A DNA stretch of 64,000 nt from NCBI GenBank assembly GCA_004299235.1, contig SCQL01000031.1, positions 310,001 through 374,000 on the forward strand, read 5' to 3'. Below, one piece after another: positions 18,930 to 27,431 of the stretch. Within the stretch, counting starts at the first letter, position 1, and each line of letters starts with the position of its first letter. The notes beneath the pieces are model-generated. The model was not told the DNA's origin, did no database searches, and worked only from the letters and a program-made list of their open reading frames with translations. The position numbers and the translations under genes are program-made. The stretch comes from a bacterium. GTDB lineage: Bacteria; Chloroflexota; Dormibacteria; Dormibacterales; Dormibacteraceae.

Positions 18930-19795
18930 GAGCTGGGCGCGGTGGGCCGCCAGCCGAAATGCGCGGTGACCGAGTCGAGACCGTCGGCGACGTTGTCCAG
19001 CTGGATGGTGTTGATCTCGTCCGGTGTCGCGATCGGATCGGTGAGCAGCGTTTCCATGACGATGGCGCCAGGCAGCAGCAGCGCGGTCGGCAGCTTGAGC
19101 TTGGGCTTCTTGATCTCCCGCGCCTGGATGAACCAGTCCAGCATGGCCTCGTAAGTGACGACCTCAGGCCCGCCGAGCTCGATGATCTTGCCCAGCAGCT
19201 CCGGCCGGGAGACCGCCTCGACGACGCAGCGCGCGGCGTCCTCACGCAGGATCGGTTGAAAGCGCGCCTGACCCGTGCCGGGGATGATCAGGACCGGTCC
19301 GAAGCCGGCCGCGCGCTCGAAGACGCTGAGCACTCCGCCCTCTTCGGCCAGGACGAAGGAGAAGCGGAGGATCGTGCCCGCGACGCCGGTCTTGGCCAGT
19401 TCCTGCTCGCCCATCCAGCGCGAGGTGAGGTAGCGGTAGTGCGGGTCGAGCCGGGCACCGATCGCGCTGACGAAGACGACCGACCTCACCCCCGCCGCTT
19501 TCGCCGCCTCGCCCAGGATGCGGGGGCCGTCGACATTCACCGCGAGGTAGGACTGCGGGCGGTTCCGGCGCACGGCGACGAGGCTGATGATGTGCTCCAT
19601 GCCCTGGGCGGCCTCCATGACCGCGGAGGGGTTCAGGGCGTCGCCGACGACCACCTGGGCGCCCCGCACCTTGAACGCGGCCGCCTTCAGCGGGTCGCGG
19701 ACCAGCACCCGGAGCTGGTGGCCGCCGTCGATCAGCTTGTGCCCGACGCCACGTCCGAAAAAGCCGGTCGAGCCGAGCAGGAGAATGCTGGCCAT
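18893..19795 (-). CDS. NmrA/NDUFA9-like NAD(P)-binding reductase
   Basis: 300-aa atypical short-chain dehydrogenase with nucleotide motif GSTGFFGRGV near the N-terminus, VVVGDALNP, and VRSVVFVSAIGA. This matches the complex I NDUFA9-like/NmrA group, which bind NAD(P) and often have regulatory or quinone-linked roles. Substrate unknown. A TAGCAT -10 (19805-19810) lies 9 nt before the ATG. Confidence 0.8.
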   Translation of the reverse strand: MASILLLGSTGFFGRGVGHKLIDGGHQLRVLVRDPLKAAAFKVRGAQVVVGDALNPSAVMEAAQGMEHIISLVAVRRNRPQSYLAVNVDGPRILGEAAKAAGVRSVVFVSAIGARLDPHYRYLTSRWMGEQELAKTGVAGTILRFSFVLAEEGGVLSVFERAAGFGPVLIIPGTGQARFQPILREDAARCVVEAVSRPELLGKIIELGGPEVVTYEAMLDWFIQAREIKKPKLKLPTALLLPGAIVMETLLTDPIATPDEINTIQLDNVADGLDSVTAHFGWRPTAPSSWVPAHWKKRAR

Positions 19796-19836
19796 AGGGT
19801 CAGAATGCTAGCTGAGGCCATACTGAGAGCCCATTG

Positions 19837-20064
19837 ATGGTTGGACAAGCCGCCGGCGGCTTCGGCCTCGGGCTGCTCGCCGTGCTGCTGGGCGTGGCCG
19901 GAATCGCCGCCGCCCTTCGCACCCGCCGCCGGAGAGCCCAGATCGCCGCCACGTATGCGTCCACCGGCGGCCTGGTCTACACGGTGGTCCAGATCGGCTG
20001 CTCCGGGGTGCTGCTCCTGGGCGGCGTCGGCCTGATGATCCTGGCGCTGGCCTTCAAGCGGTAG
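19837..20064 (+). CDS. Small two-TM membrane protein
   Basis: 75 aa, two hydrophobic helices (about 8-26 and 50-71) joined by a basic loop RTRRRR. It is oriented away from the NmrA-like gene and towards the minus-strand FAD oxidoreductase. Not recognised as a known family; the clean two-helix topology and good codon use argue that it is real. Confidence 0.5.
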   Translation: MVGQAAGGFGLGLLAVLLGVAGIAAALRTRRRRAQIAATYASTGGLVYTVVQIGCSGVLLLGGVGLMILALAFKR

Positions 20065-20140
20065 TCCGGCCGGTTGGCGGCTGACTTCCCGATCCCCCGG
20101 CGCCGGGGGACTCCGGCCGCCATGGGGAAGCGCTTGCGAT

Positions 20141-21283
20141 CTAGATGACGTTCTTCTCTTTGACCAAGGAGCCCTTGGCGAAGCGCGTGAAGGCGAACGG
20201 CGCGATGTCGATCTCGGATCGATGGTCGAGCAGCAGTTGGGTGAGCAGCAGCGCCGCCGCCGGCGCCTGCATGAAACCGTGGCCGCTGAACCCCGCCGCG
20301 CACCAGAACCCCTCCAGCTCCGGCACCGGCCCCAGGATCGCCTGGTGGTCGGGCGTCGTCTCGTAGAGGCCCGCCCACGCGGTCTTGACTCCCGCTCCAG
20401 CGAGAGCCGGCGCCCGGCGCGCGGCCTGCTCGAACATCTTCTCGAGGAAATCCCAGTTGACGTCCGTGACAAACCCCGGCGGCTCCTCCCGATCGCTCAT
20501 GCCGATCAGGACGCCATCGCCTTCGGGATGGAAGTAAAGCGAGGTCCGGAAGTCGACCGTCATCGGCATCGTGCGCGGTACGGCGGGGAAGGCGCCCGTG
20601 ACCGCGATGTGCCGGCGGAAGGGCAGCACTGGGATCTCGAGGCCGGCCATGCGGCCGATCGAGGCCGACCAGGCGCCGGCGCAGTTGACGACGAGCCGGG
20701 TCGCGATGTCGCCCTTGGACGTACGCACTCCCTGGACGCGGCCTGAGGCGACATCGACGCCGATGACCTCCACGCCCTCTTTCAGCCGGGCGCCGTGGCG
20801 CCTCGCGGCAACGGCGTAACCCGATGTGACGTCGGCCGGGCTCGCGATTCCGTCACTCGGGCAGAACGTGCAGCCGAGTACATCGTCGACGTTCAGCACG
20901 GGCACCATTCGCGCCGCCTCGGCGGCGTCGACCCAACGCGCCTCGTTGAGGCCGACGCGATGCCACATGTCCATGTTGTGGCGGAAGTCCTCGACCTGCT
21001 GCGGCAGCGTGAGCACGAACAGATAGCCGATCTGGCGAAAGTCGGCCGGGTGGCCGGTCTCCTGCTCGAACGCCTGCAGCATCCGCACCGACATGCGCTG
21101 CAGCCGGACGTTGGCCTCCATCGAGAACTGCTGCCGCACCCCGCCCGCGCATTTGCCGGTGGACTGCGAACCAAGGGTTTCGCGCTCGAGCACGATCACG
21201 TCCAGGCGCCGCTTGGCCAGCTGATAGGCCAGCGCGCAGCCCATGATGCCGCCGCCGGCGATGACTACGTCAGCGCTTTCCAT
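20141..21283 (-). CDS. FAD-dependent amine/amino-acid oxidoreductase (DAO family)
   Basis: 380 aa from the ATG giving MESADVVIAGGGIMG, the ADP-binding GxGxxG. It contains VNCAGAWS, typical of glycine/sarcosine-oxidase-type DAO proteins, and GFSGHGFMQAPA near the C-terminus for FAD binding. It is the last gene of a six-gene minus-strand operon, overlapping the ureohydrolase by 14 nt. It probably oxidises a secondary amine or amino acid; the neighbouring ureohydrolase hints at a guanidino-derived substrate (inference). Confidence 0.87.
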   Translation of the reverse strand: MESADVVIAGGGIMGCALAYQLAKRRLDVIVLERETLGSQSTGKCAGGVRQQFSMEANVRLQRMSVRMLQAFEQETGHPADFRQIGYLFVLTLPQQVEDFRHNMDMWHRVGLNEARWVDAAEAARMVPVLNVDDVLGCTFCPSDGIASPADVTSGYAVAARRHGARLKEGVEVIGVDVASGRVQGVRTSKGDIATRLVVNCAGAWSASIGRMAGLEIPVLPFRRHIAVTGAFPAVPRTMPMTVDFRTSLYFHPEGDGVLIGMSDREEPPGFVTDVNWDFLEKMFEQAARRAPALAGAGVKTAWAGLYETTPDHQAILGPVPELEGFWCAAGFSGHGFMQAPAAALLLTQLLLDHRSEIDIAPFAFTRFAKGSLVKEKNVI

Positions 21284-22187
21284 GGGCAGGCTGTGCGCGC
21301 TGGGCGCGCCCGGCGGCGCGGGACATCCCCCAGGCCTCGAAGATGAGCTTGAGCGCAGCGAACGTGGTGATGTCCCCATTGTCGAACGGGGGCGACACCT
21401 CGACGACGTCCAAGCCGACCAGGCTCGAGCGGTCCGTGACCGCCCTGAGCAGGTCGAGCGCCTGCCTGGTCGTCAGTCCGCCTGAAGATGGGATCTCGGT
21501 CCCGGGGGCGAACGCAGGGTCCAGCACGTCGATGTCGAGCGAGATGTGCAGGGTGGTCCCGGCGAGGCGGTCGGCGATGCGCTGCACCGATCGCGCCCAA
21601 TCGCCCGCCAGCTCAGTTGCATGGACCAGCAGCATGCCGTGCGCGGCGATGAATTCGAGCTCCTCGGCGTCGTAGTCCCGGCCGCCGGCGATCACCACGC
21701 GGGCCGGATCCAGCCCGGAAACGTCGAGGGCCCGACGCAGAGCGCAACCGCAGGTCCAACGGCCCCCGCGCGAGAAATCGCACAGGTCGGGATGCGCATC
21801 GACCCACAGCACCGAGAGGTCCGGGTGGCGCTTCACCTGCGCCGCGAGGGTGGCGATGGCGGTGCAGTGGTCCCCGCCAAGCACGGTGAGCAGCGCGGCC
21901 GTCGGGATCTGAGCCAGGGCCGCCGCCACTCGCGCCCACCCGGCCTCGATGTCGGCTCCCGCGTCCAGATCCCCCAGGTCGTGGACGTGGAGTCCGGTCA
22001 GCAGGCGACCGTCCTCGGTCACCGGCGGCATCGCCGCCGACAGGCTGCGCATCCGGCCAGGCGCAAGCGCCGCGCCTTTGCGGTAAACCGCGGATCCGTC
22101 GTACGCGATGCCGGTGATGACGACGTCCGCGGATTCCGGCGAGCCTCCGGCCAGACCGCCCCACGGCTGCAATCCATCGAGGTTCAC
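21270..22187 (-). CDS. Ureohydrolase (agmatinase/arginase family)
   Basis: 305 aa with the dimanganese ligand motifs GGDH107, D130-A-H132-P-D134, and SLDIDVLDPAFAPGT. The family hydrolyses guanidino compounds (agmatine, guanidinobutyrate, arginine, formiminoglutamate) to release urea or formamide. Residues alone do not fix the substrate. It overlaps the MFS gene by 4 nt and the oxidoreductase by 14 nt, so uptake, hydrolysis and oxidation may be steps of one pathway. Confidence 0.88.
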   Translation of the reverse strand: MNLDGLQPWGGLAGGSPESADVVITGIAYDGSAVYRKGAALAPGRMRSLSAAMPPVTEDGRLLTGLHVHDLGDLDAGADIEAGWARVAAALAQIPTAALLTVLGGDHCTAIATLAAQVKRHPDLSVLWVDAHPDLCDFSRGGRWTCGCALRRALDVSGLDPARVVIAGGRDYDAEELEFIAAHGMLLVHATELAGDWARSVQRIADRLAGTTLHISLDIDVLDPAFAPGTEIPSSGGLTTRQALDLLRAVTDRSSLVGLDVVEVSPPFDNGDITTFAALKLIFEAWGMSRAAGRAQRAQPAHGKR

Positions 22188-23530
22188 TGCTTTCTCCTTT
22201 CGGGCACTTTGAGGATCAACAACGCACCGATCAGCAACCAGGCGCAGAAAACCGAAAAGATGACGGGGTAGCCGCCCGGCAGGCCCAGCAGGTGTGGACC
22301 GGCGTTGAACGGGTCGAGGAGGAATCCTCCCACAAAGCGGGCGATGACCCCGGATCCCGCGGTCGCGATGTTGCTGAAGCCCATGAACAGCCCTGCCTCA
22401 CCGGACGGAATCACGTCCTGGATGAAAGCCCAATCGACGGCGAAGAACAAGCCGTAACCGACCCCGATCAGGATTCCCACCAGCGAGGCCTGGGCGGCGA
22501 GGTCGGGGACGTTCAGGGCGTCCGCCAGCGGCTCCACCGCCTGGACGGGCAAGAGCTCGAAGTGGCTGAAGACCAGCATCAGGACGCCGGCGGCGCCGAG
22601 GAGGCCGCCGACCAGGATGAAGGGGCGCCGGCCCAAGCGGTCTGAGGCCCGCGCGGCGGGCAGGGAGACGAGAAAGGCGCACGCGATCACGAGGCCCTGG
22701 AGCGTGTAGCTGGCGGTGATGGTGGCGTGGCGATTGCCCTGAAAGAAGACGTTGCTGAAATAGAAGAAGACGAAGCTCTGGACCCCGACCAGCCCCATGA
22801 GGATGAGCAGCCGCGACGCCATCAGCCACAGGAAGCTCGGCAGGCGCAGCGGGCGCGCGAACGTCGTGAAGAGCGCGTGCCTGATGCCGCCGAACTGGGC
22901 CTCGCTGGGTGGCACGCGGTCGGGGATCAGCAGCACGGTGGGCAGCATGGTGACGAGGAGCAGGCCGCAGATGCTGAGGATCGCCACCGTGCGTCCGGCC
23001 TGGGCCAGGATGAAGCCGGCGCCGACCGTGCCGCAAAGCAGGCCGGCGACGTTGGCGACGCCGTAGTAGCCCGAGGCCGTCCCGCGCTGGGGCTCGGACA
23101 CGACATCGGGCATCAACCCCTGGTATGGGCCCTGGCTGGTGTTGGAGGCGGTCTGCAGGAGGAAGTAGAAGATGACGACGATCCAGTAGCTGCCTGAAAG
23201 CGCGAGCCCGATGAGAAAGACGACGTCGCCCGCCGTGCCGACGGCGATGAACGGGCGGCGGCGCCCGAAGCGGCTGCGGGTCCGGTCGGAGACCGCTCCC
23301 ACGACCGGCTGCCAGATCACCGCCATGAGCGACCCGATGCCCTCCAGGAAGCCCAATGCGACGCCCTCGTGCTCCCTGCCCGCCAGCTGCAGGACGAGGT
23401 CGGGGATGATCAGACCGCCGAGACTCGTCCACAGGTAGCCGATCGCGATCCAGTAAACGGATAGGAGGGCGAGGTCGAGATGCCCGAGCCGGCGCCCGAA
23501 CGGCCGGGCGGCTGCGGTCAGCGTGGCCAT
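22184..23530 (-). CDS. MFS transporter (GPH/sugar-like)
   Basis: 448 aa with about twelve TM helices. The loop after helix 2 carries GAVSDRTRSRFGRRRPFI, the signature of GPH-type (sugar/sucrose-like) MFS carriers, and ASDRLGRRPF lies in the mid-loop. It sits between an acyl-CoA dehydrogenase gene (8-nt gap) and the ureohydrolase gene. Substrate unknown. Confidence 0.85.
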   Translation of the reverse strand: MATLTAAARPFGRRLGHLDLALLSVYWIAIGYLWTSLGGLIIPDLVLQLAGREHEGVALGFLEGIGSLMAVIWQPVVGAVSDRTRSRFGRRRPFIAVGTAGDVVFLIGLALSGSYWIVVIFYFLLQTASNTSQGPYQGLMPDVVSEPQRGTASGYYGVANVAGLLCGTVGAGFILAQAGRTVAILSICGLLLVTMLPTVLLIPDRVPPSEAQFGGIRHALFTTFARPLRLPSFLWLMASRLLILMGLVGVQSFVFFYFSNVFFQGNRHATITASYTLQGLVIACAFLVSLPAARASDRLGRRPFILVGGLLGAAGVLMLVFSHFELLPVQAVEPLADALNVPDLAAQASLVGILIGVGYGLFFAVDWAFIQDVIPSGEAGLFMGFSNIATAGSGVIARFVGGFLLDPFNAGPHLLGLPGGYPVIFSVFCAWLLIGALLILKVPERRKQ

Positions 23531-23538
23531 CCGGCCGA

Positions 23539-24735
23539 TCAGGCTGAGTAGGGCGGCAGGGACTTCTTGACCGGGCGGTCCTGGCGGTAACCGAGCGCGT
23601 ACTCACCCTGGAGGATGGTGTGCACCTCGCGCGTGCCTTCATAGATGATCGGAGCGCGCGCATTGCGCAGAAAGCGCTCGACCGGGTACTCGGCGGAGTA
23701 TCCGTACGCGCCGTGCACCTCGATCGCGTCGTGAGCGGCGTTGAAAGCGGCGTCGGTCGCGTACTGCTTGGCCATCGAAACGTCGCGGGTGTGGCGCACT
23801 CCGGTGTTCTTCATCCACGCGACCTTGAAGTACAGGAGCCGGCAGATCTCGTAGTCGCGGGCCATGCGGGCGATCATCTGCTGCACCAGCTGGTAGCGAC
23901 CGATCTCCTGGCCGAAGGTCTTGCGCTCGCGCGCGTACTTCACCGACGCATCGAGGCAGGCGCGAACCGTGCCGGTCGCCCCGGCGGCCACCGTGAAGCG
24001 GCCGTTGTCGAGGCAGCTCATGGCGATCTTGAAGCCATCGCCCTCGTCGCCGATCCGGTTCGCCTCGGGCACCTCGACGTCGGTCATGAAGATCGAGCCG
24101 ACGTCTCCCGCTCGGATGCCGAGACGGTCCTCGATCGGCTCGGTGCGCAGCGATTGACCGCATGCGGCGCGCTCGAGCATGAAGGCGGACACGCCTCGAG
24201 AACCTCCCTTGGGGTCGGTCTTCGCGAAGATGAGCAGGAAGTCGGCGGTGTCGGCGTCGGAGACCCACACCTTCTGCCCGTTGAGGACGTAGGCGTCGCC
24301 CGCCCGCCGCGCGGTCGCCTGCATCGACGCCACGTCGGAGCCGGCGTTGGGCTCGGTCAGGCCGTAGCAGGCAAGCTTCTCGCCGGAGGCCATCGGCACC
24401 AGCCACCGCTGCTTCTGCGCCTCGGTCGCCCAGGTGTAAAGCCCCATCCCGACCAGCCCGACATGGACTGAGAGCACCGTCCGGTAGACGGTGTCGACGT
24501 ACTCGAGCTCCTCACAGACCAGTCCCAGCGACAAATAGTCAAGCCCATGGCCGCCGTAGCGCTCGGGGAAGCAGACACCGGGCAGGCCGATCGAGGCGAG
24601 CTTGGCGAAGATCTCGGGATCGTGCCGGCCCGCGCGGTCGTTGGCCTGGATGCTGGGAGCGAATTCCCGGGCACAGAAATCGCGGACCGTGGCGACGAGC
24701 TGCTCCTGTTCCTCGGTCAGCGCCAGGTCGAGCAT
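23539..24735 (-). CDS. Acyl-CoA dehydrogenase
   Basis: 398 aa. It has the ACAD signatures CYGLTEPNAGSD (FAD/substrate loop) and QMIARMARDYEICR, and the C-terminal IYEGTREVHTILQGEYALGY. The segment around AHDAIEVHGAYGYSAEYPVERFLRNAR resembles glutaryl/short-chain ACADs. The ATG overlaps the stop of the upstream CvpA-like gene (TAATG). It oxidises an acyl-CoA with electrons passed to ETF. Confidence 0.9.
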   Translation of the reverse strand: MLDLALTEEQEQLVATVRDFCAREFAPSIQANDRAGRHDPEIFAKLASIGLPGVCFPERYGGHGLDYLSLGLVCEELEYVDTVYRTVLSVHVGLVGMGLYTWATEAQKQRWLVPMASGEKLACYGLTEPNAGSDVASMQATARRAGDAYVLNGQKVWVSDADTADFLLIFAKTDPKGGSRGVSAFMLERAACGQSLRTEPIEDRLGIRAGDVGSIFMTDVEVPEANRIGDEGDGFKIAMSCLDNGRFTVAAGATGTVRACLDASVKYARERKTFGQEIGRYQLVQQMIARMARDYEICRLLYFKVAWMKNTGVRHTRDVSMAKQYATDAAFNAAHDAIEVHGAYGYSAEYPVERFLRNARAPIIYEGTREVHTILQGEYALGYRQDRPVKKSLPPYSA

Positions 24736-25466
24736 TACGTGTGCGGGGTGGGTGTCGGGGTCACCTTCGGAGTGGGCGACGGCGAAGGCAGCGGTTTCAG
24801 GTCGCCCGGCCCGACATGACCGATGAAGGGGAGATGGTGGCCGATACGCAAGATGATCGGCACCACGCGCGAGCTGTGCAGCTGAGGCTGGAGGAAGTCG
24901 GTGTAGATCTGCTGCAGCTGGTGGATACCGGCCACCGAGTCGAGATGGGCTCCCGAGGCCTTGGCCCCCGCGGCCTTGAGGGTCGCCAGGTCCTGCTTGG
25001 AGACCATCGCCGAGGTGATCGGGTTCGAGAGGATCTCCGACTCGAGCTGGTTGACCTGCGTCAGAGTGAGGCTCGCGCTCTTCAACGCCGGCTCAAAGGC
25101 GTTGTCGAGGGTGACCAGGGCGGAGACGGCCAGGTAGACCACCACCCCGGTCACGACGACGTGGACGAACACGCCGAGGAGCCCGTCGATGCCGCGAATC
25201 GCCTCCATGCGGTGGAAGGCGCCGCCGATCCCGCCACCGATCGCACCCATGACCACGGCCAGGATGAGGGCGACGAAGACGCTCAGGACGGCATTGAGGT
25301 GCAGGAGCTTGGCCGCCTCGGCCGTGTACTGGTCGTGGAAGCGGAACACGGCGAGGAGGGTGCCGAAGAAGAAGATCTCGGCCAGCAGGGGCTGGATCAC
25401 ACCCTTCTGGTAGCCGACGAAAAGGGCCACCACCAGGACGAGCACGACGATGATGTCGATGATCAA
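24735..25466 (-). CDS. CvpA-family membrane protein
   Basis: 243 aa from a TTG directly before IIDIIVVLVLVVALFVGYQKG. Four TM helices occupy the first 150 residues, with GYQKGVIQPL after helix 1 as in CvpA proteins. The tail is a low-complexity Pro/Thr/Ser stretch, unusual for CvpA. CvpA proteins are linked to colicin V production, envelope stress and purine-related phenotypes. The start lies 5 nt after the stop of the 7TM gene; no ATG/GTG exists in the right place. Confidence 0.75.
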   Translation of the reverse strand: MIIDIIVVLVLVVALFVGYQKGVIQPLLAEIFFFGTLLAVFRFHDQYTAEAAKLLHLNAVLSVFVALILAVVMGAIGGGIGGAFHRMEAIRGIDGLLGVFVHVVVTGVVVYLAVSALVTLDNAFEPALKSASLTLTQVNQLESEILSNPITSAMVSKQDLATLKAAGAKASGAHLDSVAGIHQLQQIYTDFLQPQLHSSRVVPIILRIGHHLPFIGHVGPGDLKPLPSPSPTPKVTPTPTPHT

Positions 25467-25471
25467 TCCGG

Positions 25472-26152
25472 TTACGCCGCCGTCGGGTTCGTCACCCGGC
25501 GCCGAGCCTCCACCACGAGATAGCCCGTGAACATCGCGACGATGCCCAGGGCTTCGCTCAACGGTTGCGCGACGTAGACGCCCCTGGTCTGGGCGTAGCT
25601 GTGGCCGCCGGCGACGATGAATGCGCCCGCCGCCAGGATGCCCAGCCCGACCACCCGGTTTCGAGGGGCTCCGCCCCGAGCCGCCTTCCACGCCGACCAC
25701 GCGGCGCCGCCGATGAGCAGCAGCGACCCCCCGAGGTTGGTGACCAGCGGCAGCACGGCTGGGACGTCGATCGCCCCGCGCGCCGGCACCGGTGCCCTCA
25801 GCAGGGCGCTGTCGGTGTGTGCGGCGATCACCAGGACCAACCCGACGATCGAGATCAGGGCCATCACCCCGATGGCGTACCGGCCCGGGCGGGCCGATGT
25901 CAGAAGGAGCAGTGAACCGAGGCCGAGCCAGCCCACGTTGAGCACGCCGCCGAACAGGTAGTAGCCCTTGTAGGTGGCGTCGGACCACCCGGCCGCTTGG
26001 CCGGCGGTTTCGAAGAGGGCCGCGGCGGCGAACATGGCGAGGGCGAGCGCCCAGATCGCCTGGTAGGGTTTGCGGCGGTTCAGATACTGGCGGCCGACAG
26101 CGGCGGCGAAGGCGCCGCCGACCGCCGCAGCGATCAGGGGGATCACGAACAC
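25472..26152 (-). CDS. Seven-TM membrane protein of unknown function
   Basis: 226 aa from the GTG at 26152, which lies 7 nt after a TAGAAT -10; an ATG 9 nt upstream overlaps that hexamer. About seven hydrophobic helices are visible with few charged residues. It heads the minus-strand operon that runs to 20141. No family recognised. Confidence 0.65.
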   Translation of the reverse strand: MFVIPLIAAAVGGAFAAAVGRQYLNRRKPYQAIWALALAMFAAAALFETAGQAAGWSDATYKGYYLFGGVLNVGWLGLGSLLLLTSARPGRYAIGVMALISIVGLVLVIAAHTDSALLRAPVPARGAIDVPAVLPLVTNLGGSLLLIGGAAWSAWKAARGGAPRNRVVGLGILAAGAFIVAGGHSYAQTRGVYVAQPLSEALGIVAMFTGYLVVEARRRVTNPTAA

Positions 26153-26159
26153 CGCGGCC

Positions 26160-26165
26160 ATTCTA
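26160..26165 (-). promoter_or_regulatory. -10 element of the six-gene minus-strand operon
   Basis: TAGAAT on the minus strand, 7 nt before the GTG at 26152; the same hexamer and spacing as at sufR. Confidence 0.5.
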
Positions 26166-26218
26166 GACTCGCGGGCTGCAGCCCCGGGTTGGGGACGGCC
26201 GAAAAGCCCATCTTCCGT

Positions 26219-26224
26219 TAGACT
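26219..26224 (+). promoter_or_regulatory. -10 element of the parA-like operon
   Basis: TAGACT, 10 nt before the TTG at 26235. Confidence 0.45.
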
Positions 26225-26234
26225 CCAACCACTC

Positions 26235-26999
26235 TTGTCCCGAACGATCGCCGTCGCCATGCAAAAGGGGGGTGTGGGCAAGACCACCACCGCCGTCAAT
26301 CTCGGCGCCGCCCTGGCGGAGTTGGGCCAGAGGGTGCTTCTCATCGACCTCGACGCTCAGGGCCACCTCACCCTGTACATGAAGCCGCCCGGCGATATCG
26401 AGAAGACCGTGTACCACCTGCTGGTCGACCCCGACACGACGGTGACCGACGTCGTGCAGGAGGCCCCCCAGATGGGCGTCCACTACGTGCCGGCGGACAT
26501 CGAGCTGGCCGGGGCCGAAAACCAGCTGATCAACGAGATCGGCCGCGAGAGCATCCTGCGGGACAAGCTCGAGCCGGCGCAGAGGCGGTACGACTTCATC
26601 ATCATCGACTGCCCGCCGTCGCTGGATCTCATCGTCATCAACGCCATGGTCGCCGCCGACGAGGTCCTGGTGCCGCTGCAGGCTGAGTTCCTTGCCCTGA
26701 GGGGCATGCAGGAGCTCCTGGTCACGATGGAACGCGTCAAGCGGCGTCTCAACCCGCGCCTCGAGCTCATCGGCATCCTGCCGACCCTCTACAAGCACCG
26801 CGCCCTCCACTCCCAGGAGGTGCTGGCGGCGGTGAGGCAGAAATACGGAGACAAGGTGTACGAGTTCGGCGTGACAGATTCCATCCGGTTCGCCGAGACT
26901 CCGCTCGCGGGACAATCGATCCTGAAGTACGCCCGCGACTCGGACGGAGCGAAGGCGTACCGTGCGCTGGCGGCCAGGGTGTTGGAGAATCACAGGTGA
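26235..26999 (+). CDS. ParA/Soj-family ATPase
   Basis: 254 aa from TTG (MSRTIAVAMQ). Deviant Walker A KGGVGKTT with signature lysine K11, DLDAQGHLT, and Walker B FIIIDCPPSLDLI. This is a Soj-type ParA that would bind nucleoid DNA in the ATP state. No parB-like gene follows; instead a 99-aa unknown gene overlaps it by 4 nt. It may position a cargo other than the chromosome, which is inference from the missing ParB. Confidence 0.88.
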   Translation: MSRTIAVAMQKGGVGKTTTAVNLGAALAELGQRVLLIDLDAQGHLTLYMKPPGDIEKTVYHLLVDPDTTVTDVVQEAPQMGVHYVPADIELAGAENQLINEIGRESILRDKLEPAQRRYDFIIIDCPPSLDLIVINAMVAADEVLVPLQAEFLALRGMQELLVTMERVKRRLNPRLELIGILPTLYKHRALHSQEVLAAVRQKYGDKVYEFGVTDSIRFAETPLAGQSILKYARDSDGAKAYRALAARVLENHR

Positions 27000-27295
27000 T
27001 GCCGACTTTCAAACGCGTGTCGCTTGCCGGCTCCGAGGAGCTCTTCCGGCCGACCCGGCCACAGGTCGTCACCGACACCGACGATGTGATCCGGGACGCG
27101 GTCGACCGGCACGCGAAGCCGGTGAAAGAAGTCGTCTATCGAACCCTGAACTTCACCCCCGACGAGATCGAGCTTCTGGTGGAGGCGATCCAGACGGCCA
27201 AGTATCCCGACCGGGCGCGCTCCAAGCCGGCGCTGGACAAATTCGACTCGCTCGACGCCCTGCGCATCAAGGTGCAGGGCGAGGCCCACGACTAG
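26996..27295 (+). CDS. Small protein coupled to the ParA-like ATPase
   Basis: 99 aa, GTG (or ATG at 26999) overlapping the parA stop. The central part (about 28-85) is helical and charged: VIRDAVDRHAKPVKEVVYRTLNFTPD..., with an acidic LLVEAIQTAKYPD helix. No HTH or CTPase motif of ParB is visible. Strict coupling suggests a partner that stimulates or targets the ATPase. Family not recognised. Confidence 0.6.
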   Translation: MMPTFKRVSLAGSEELFRPTRPQVVTDTDDVIRDAVDRHAKPVKEVVYRTLNFTPDEIELLVEAIQTAKYPDRARSKPALDKFDSLDALRIKVQGEAHD

Positions 27296-27311
27296 GCCCT
27301 CCGCCCAGCGC

Positions 27312-27413
27312 TCAGTACTTCTTGCGAGCACGTCGCCTGACGTAGCCATAGATCCAGAAAAGGCACACCAGCAAGAGTGCGGCGGCGAACCCGACTGCAG
27401 CGGCGTGCTCCAT
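27312..27413 (-). CDS. 33-aa single-TM small membrane protein
   Basis: MEHAAAVGFAAALLLVCLFW, then IYGYVRRRARKKY: one hydrophobic helix (residues 5-24) and a strongly basic C-terminal tail, the usual form of small bacterial membrane proteins with a cytoplasmic C-terminus. It starts 18 nt from, and divergent to, the MBL-fold gene, sharing its AT-rich promoter core. Too short for routine calling. Confidence 0.45.
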   Translation of the reverse strand: MEHAAAVGFAAALLLVCLFWIYGYVRRRARKKY

Positions 27414-27418
27414 TGAGG

Positions 27419-27424
27419 TAAATA
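27419..27424. promoter_or_regulatory. Shared divergent -10 core
   Basis: TAAATA (TATTTA on the other strand) lies 7 nt before the plus-strand MBL start and 5 nt before the minus-strand 33-aa ORF start. Confidence 0.35.
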
Positions 27425-27431
27425 CTGATCG

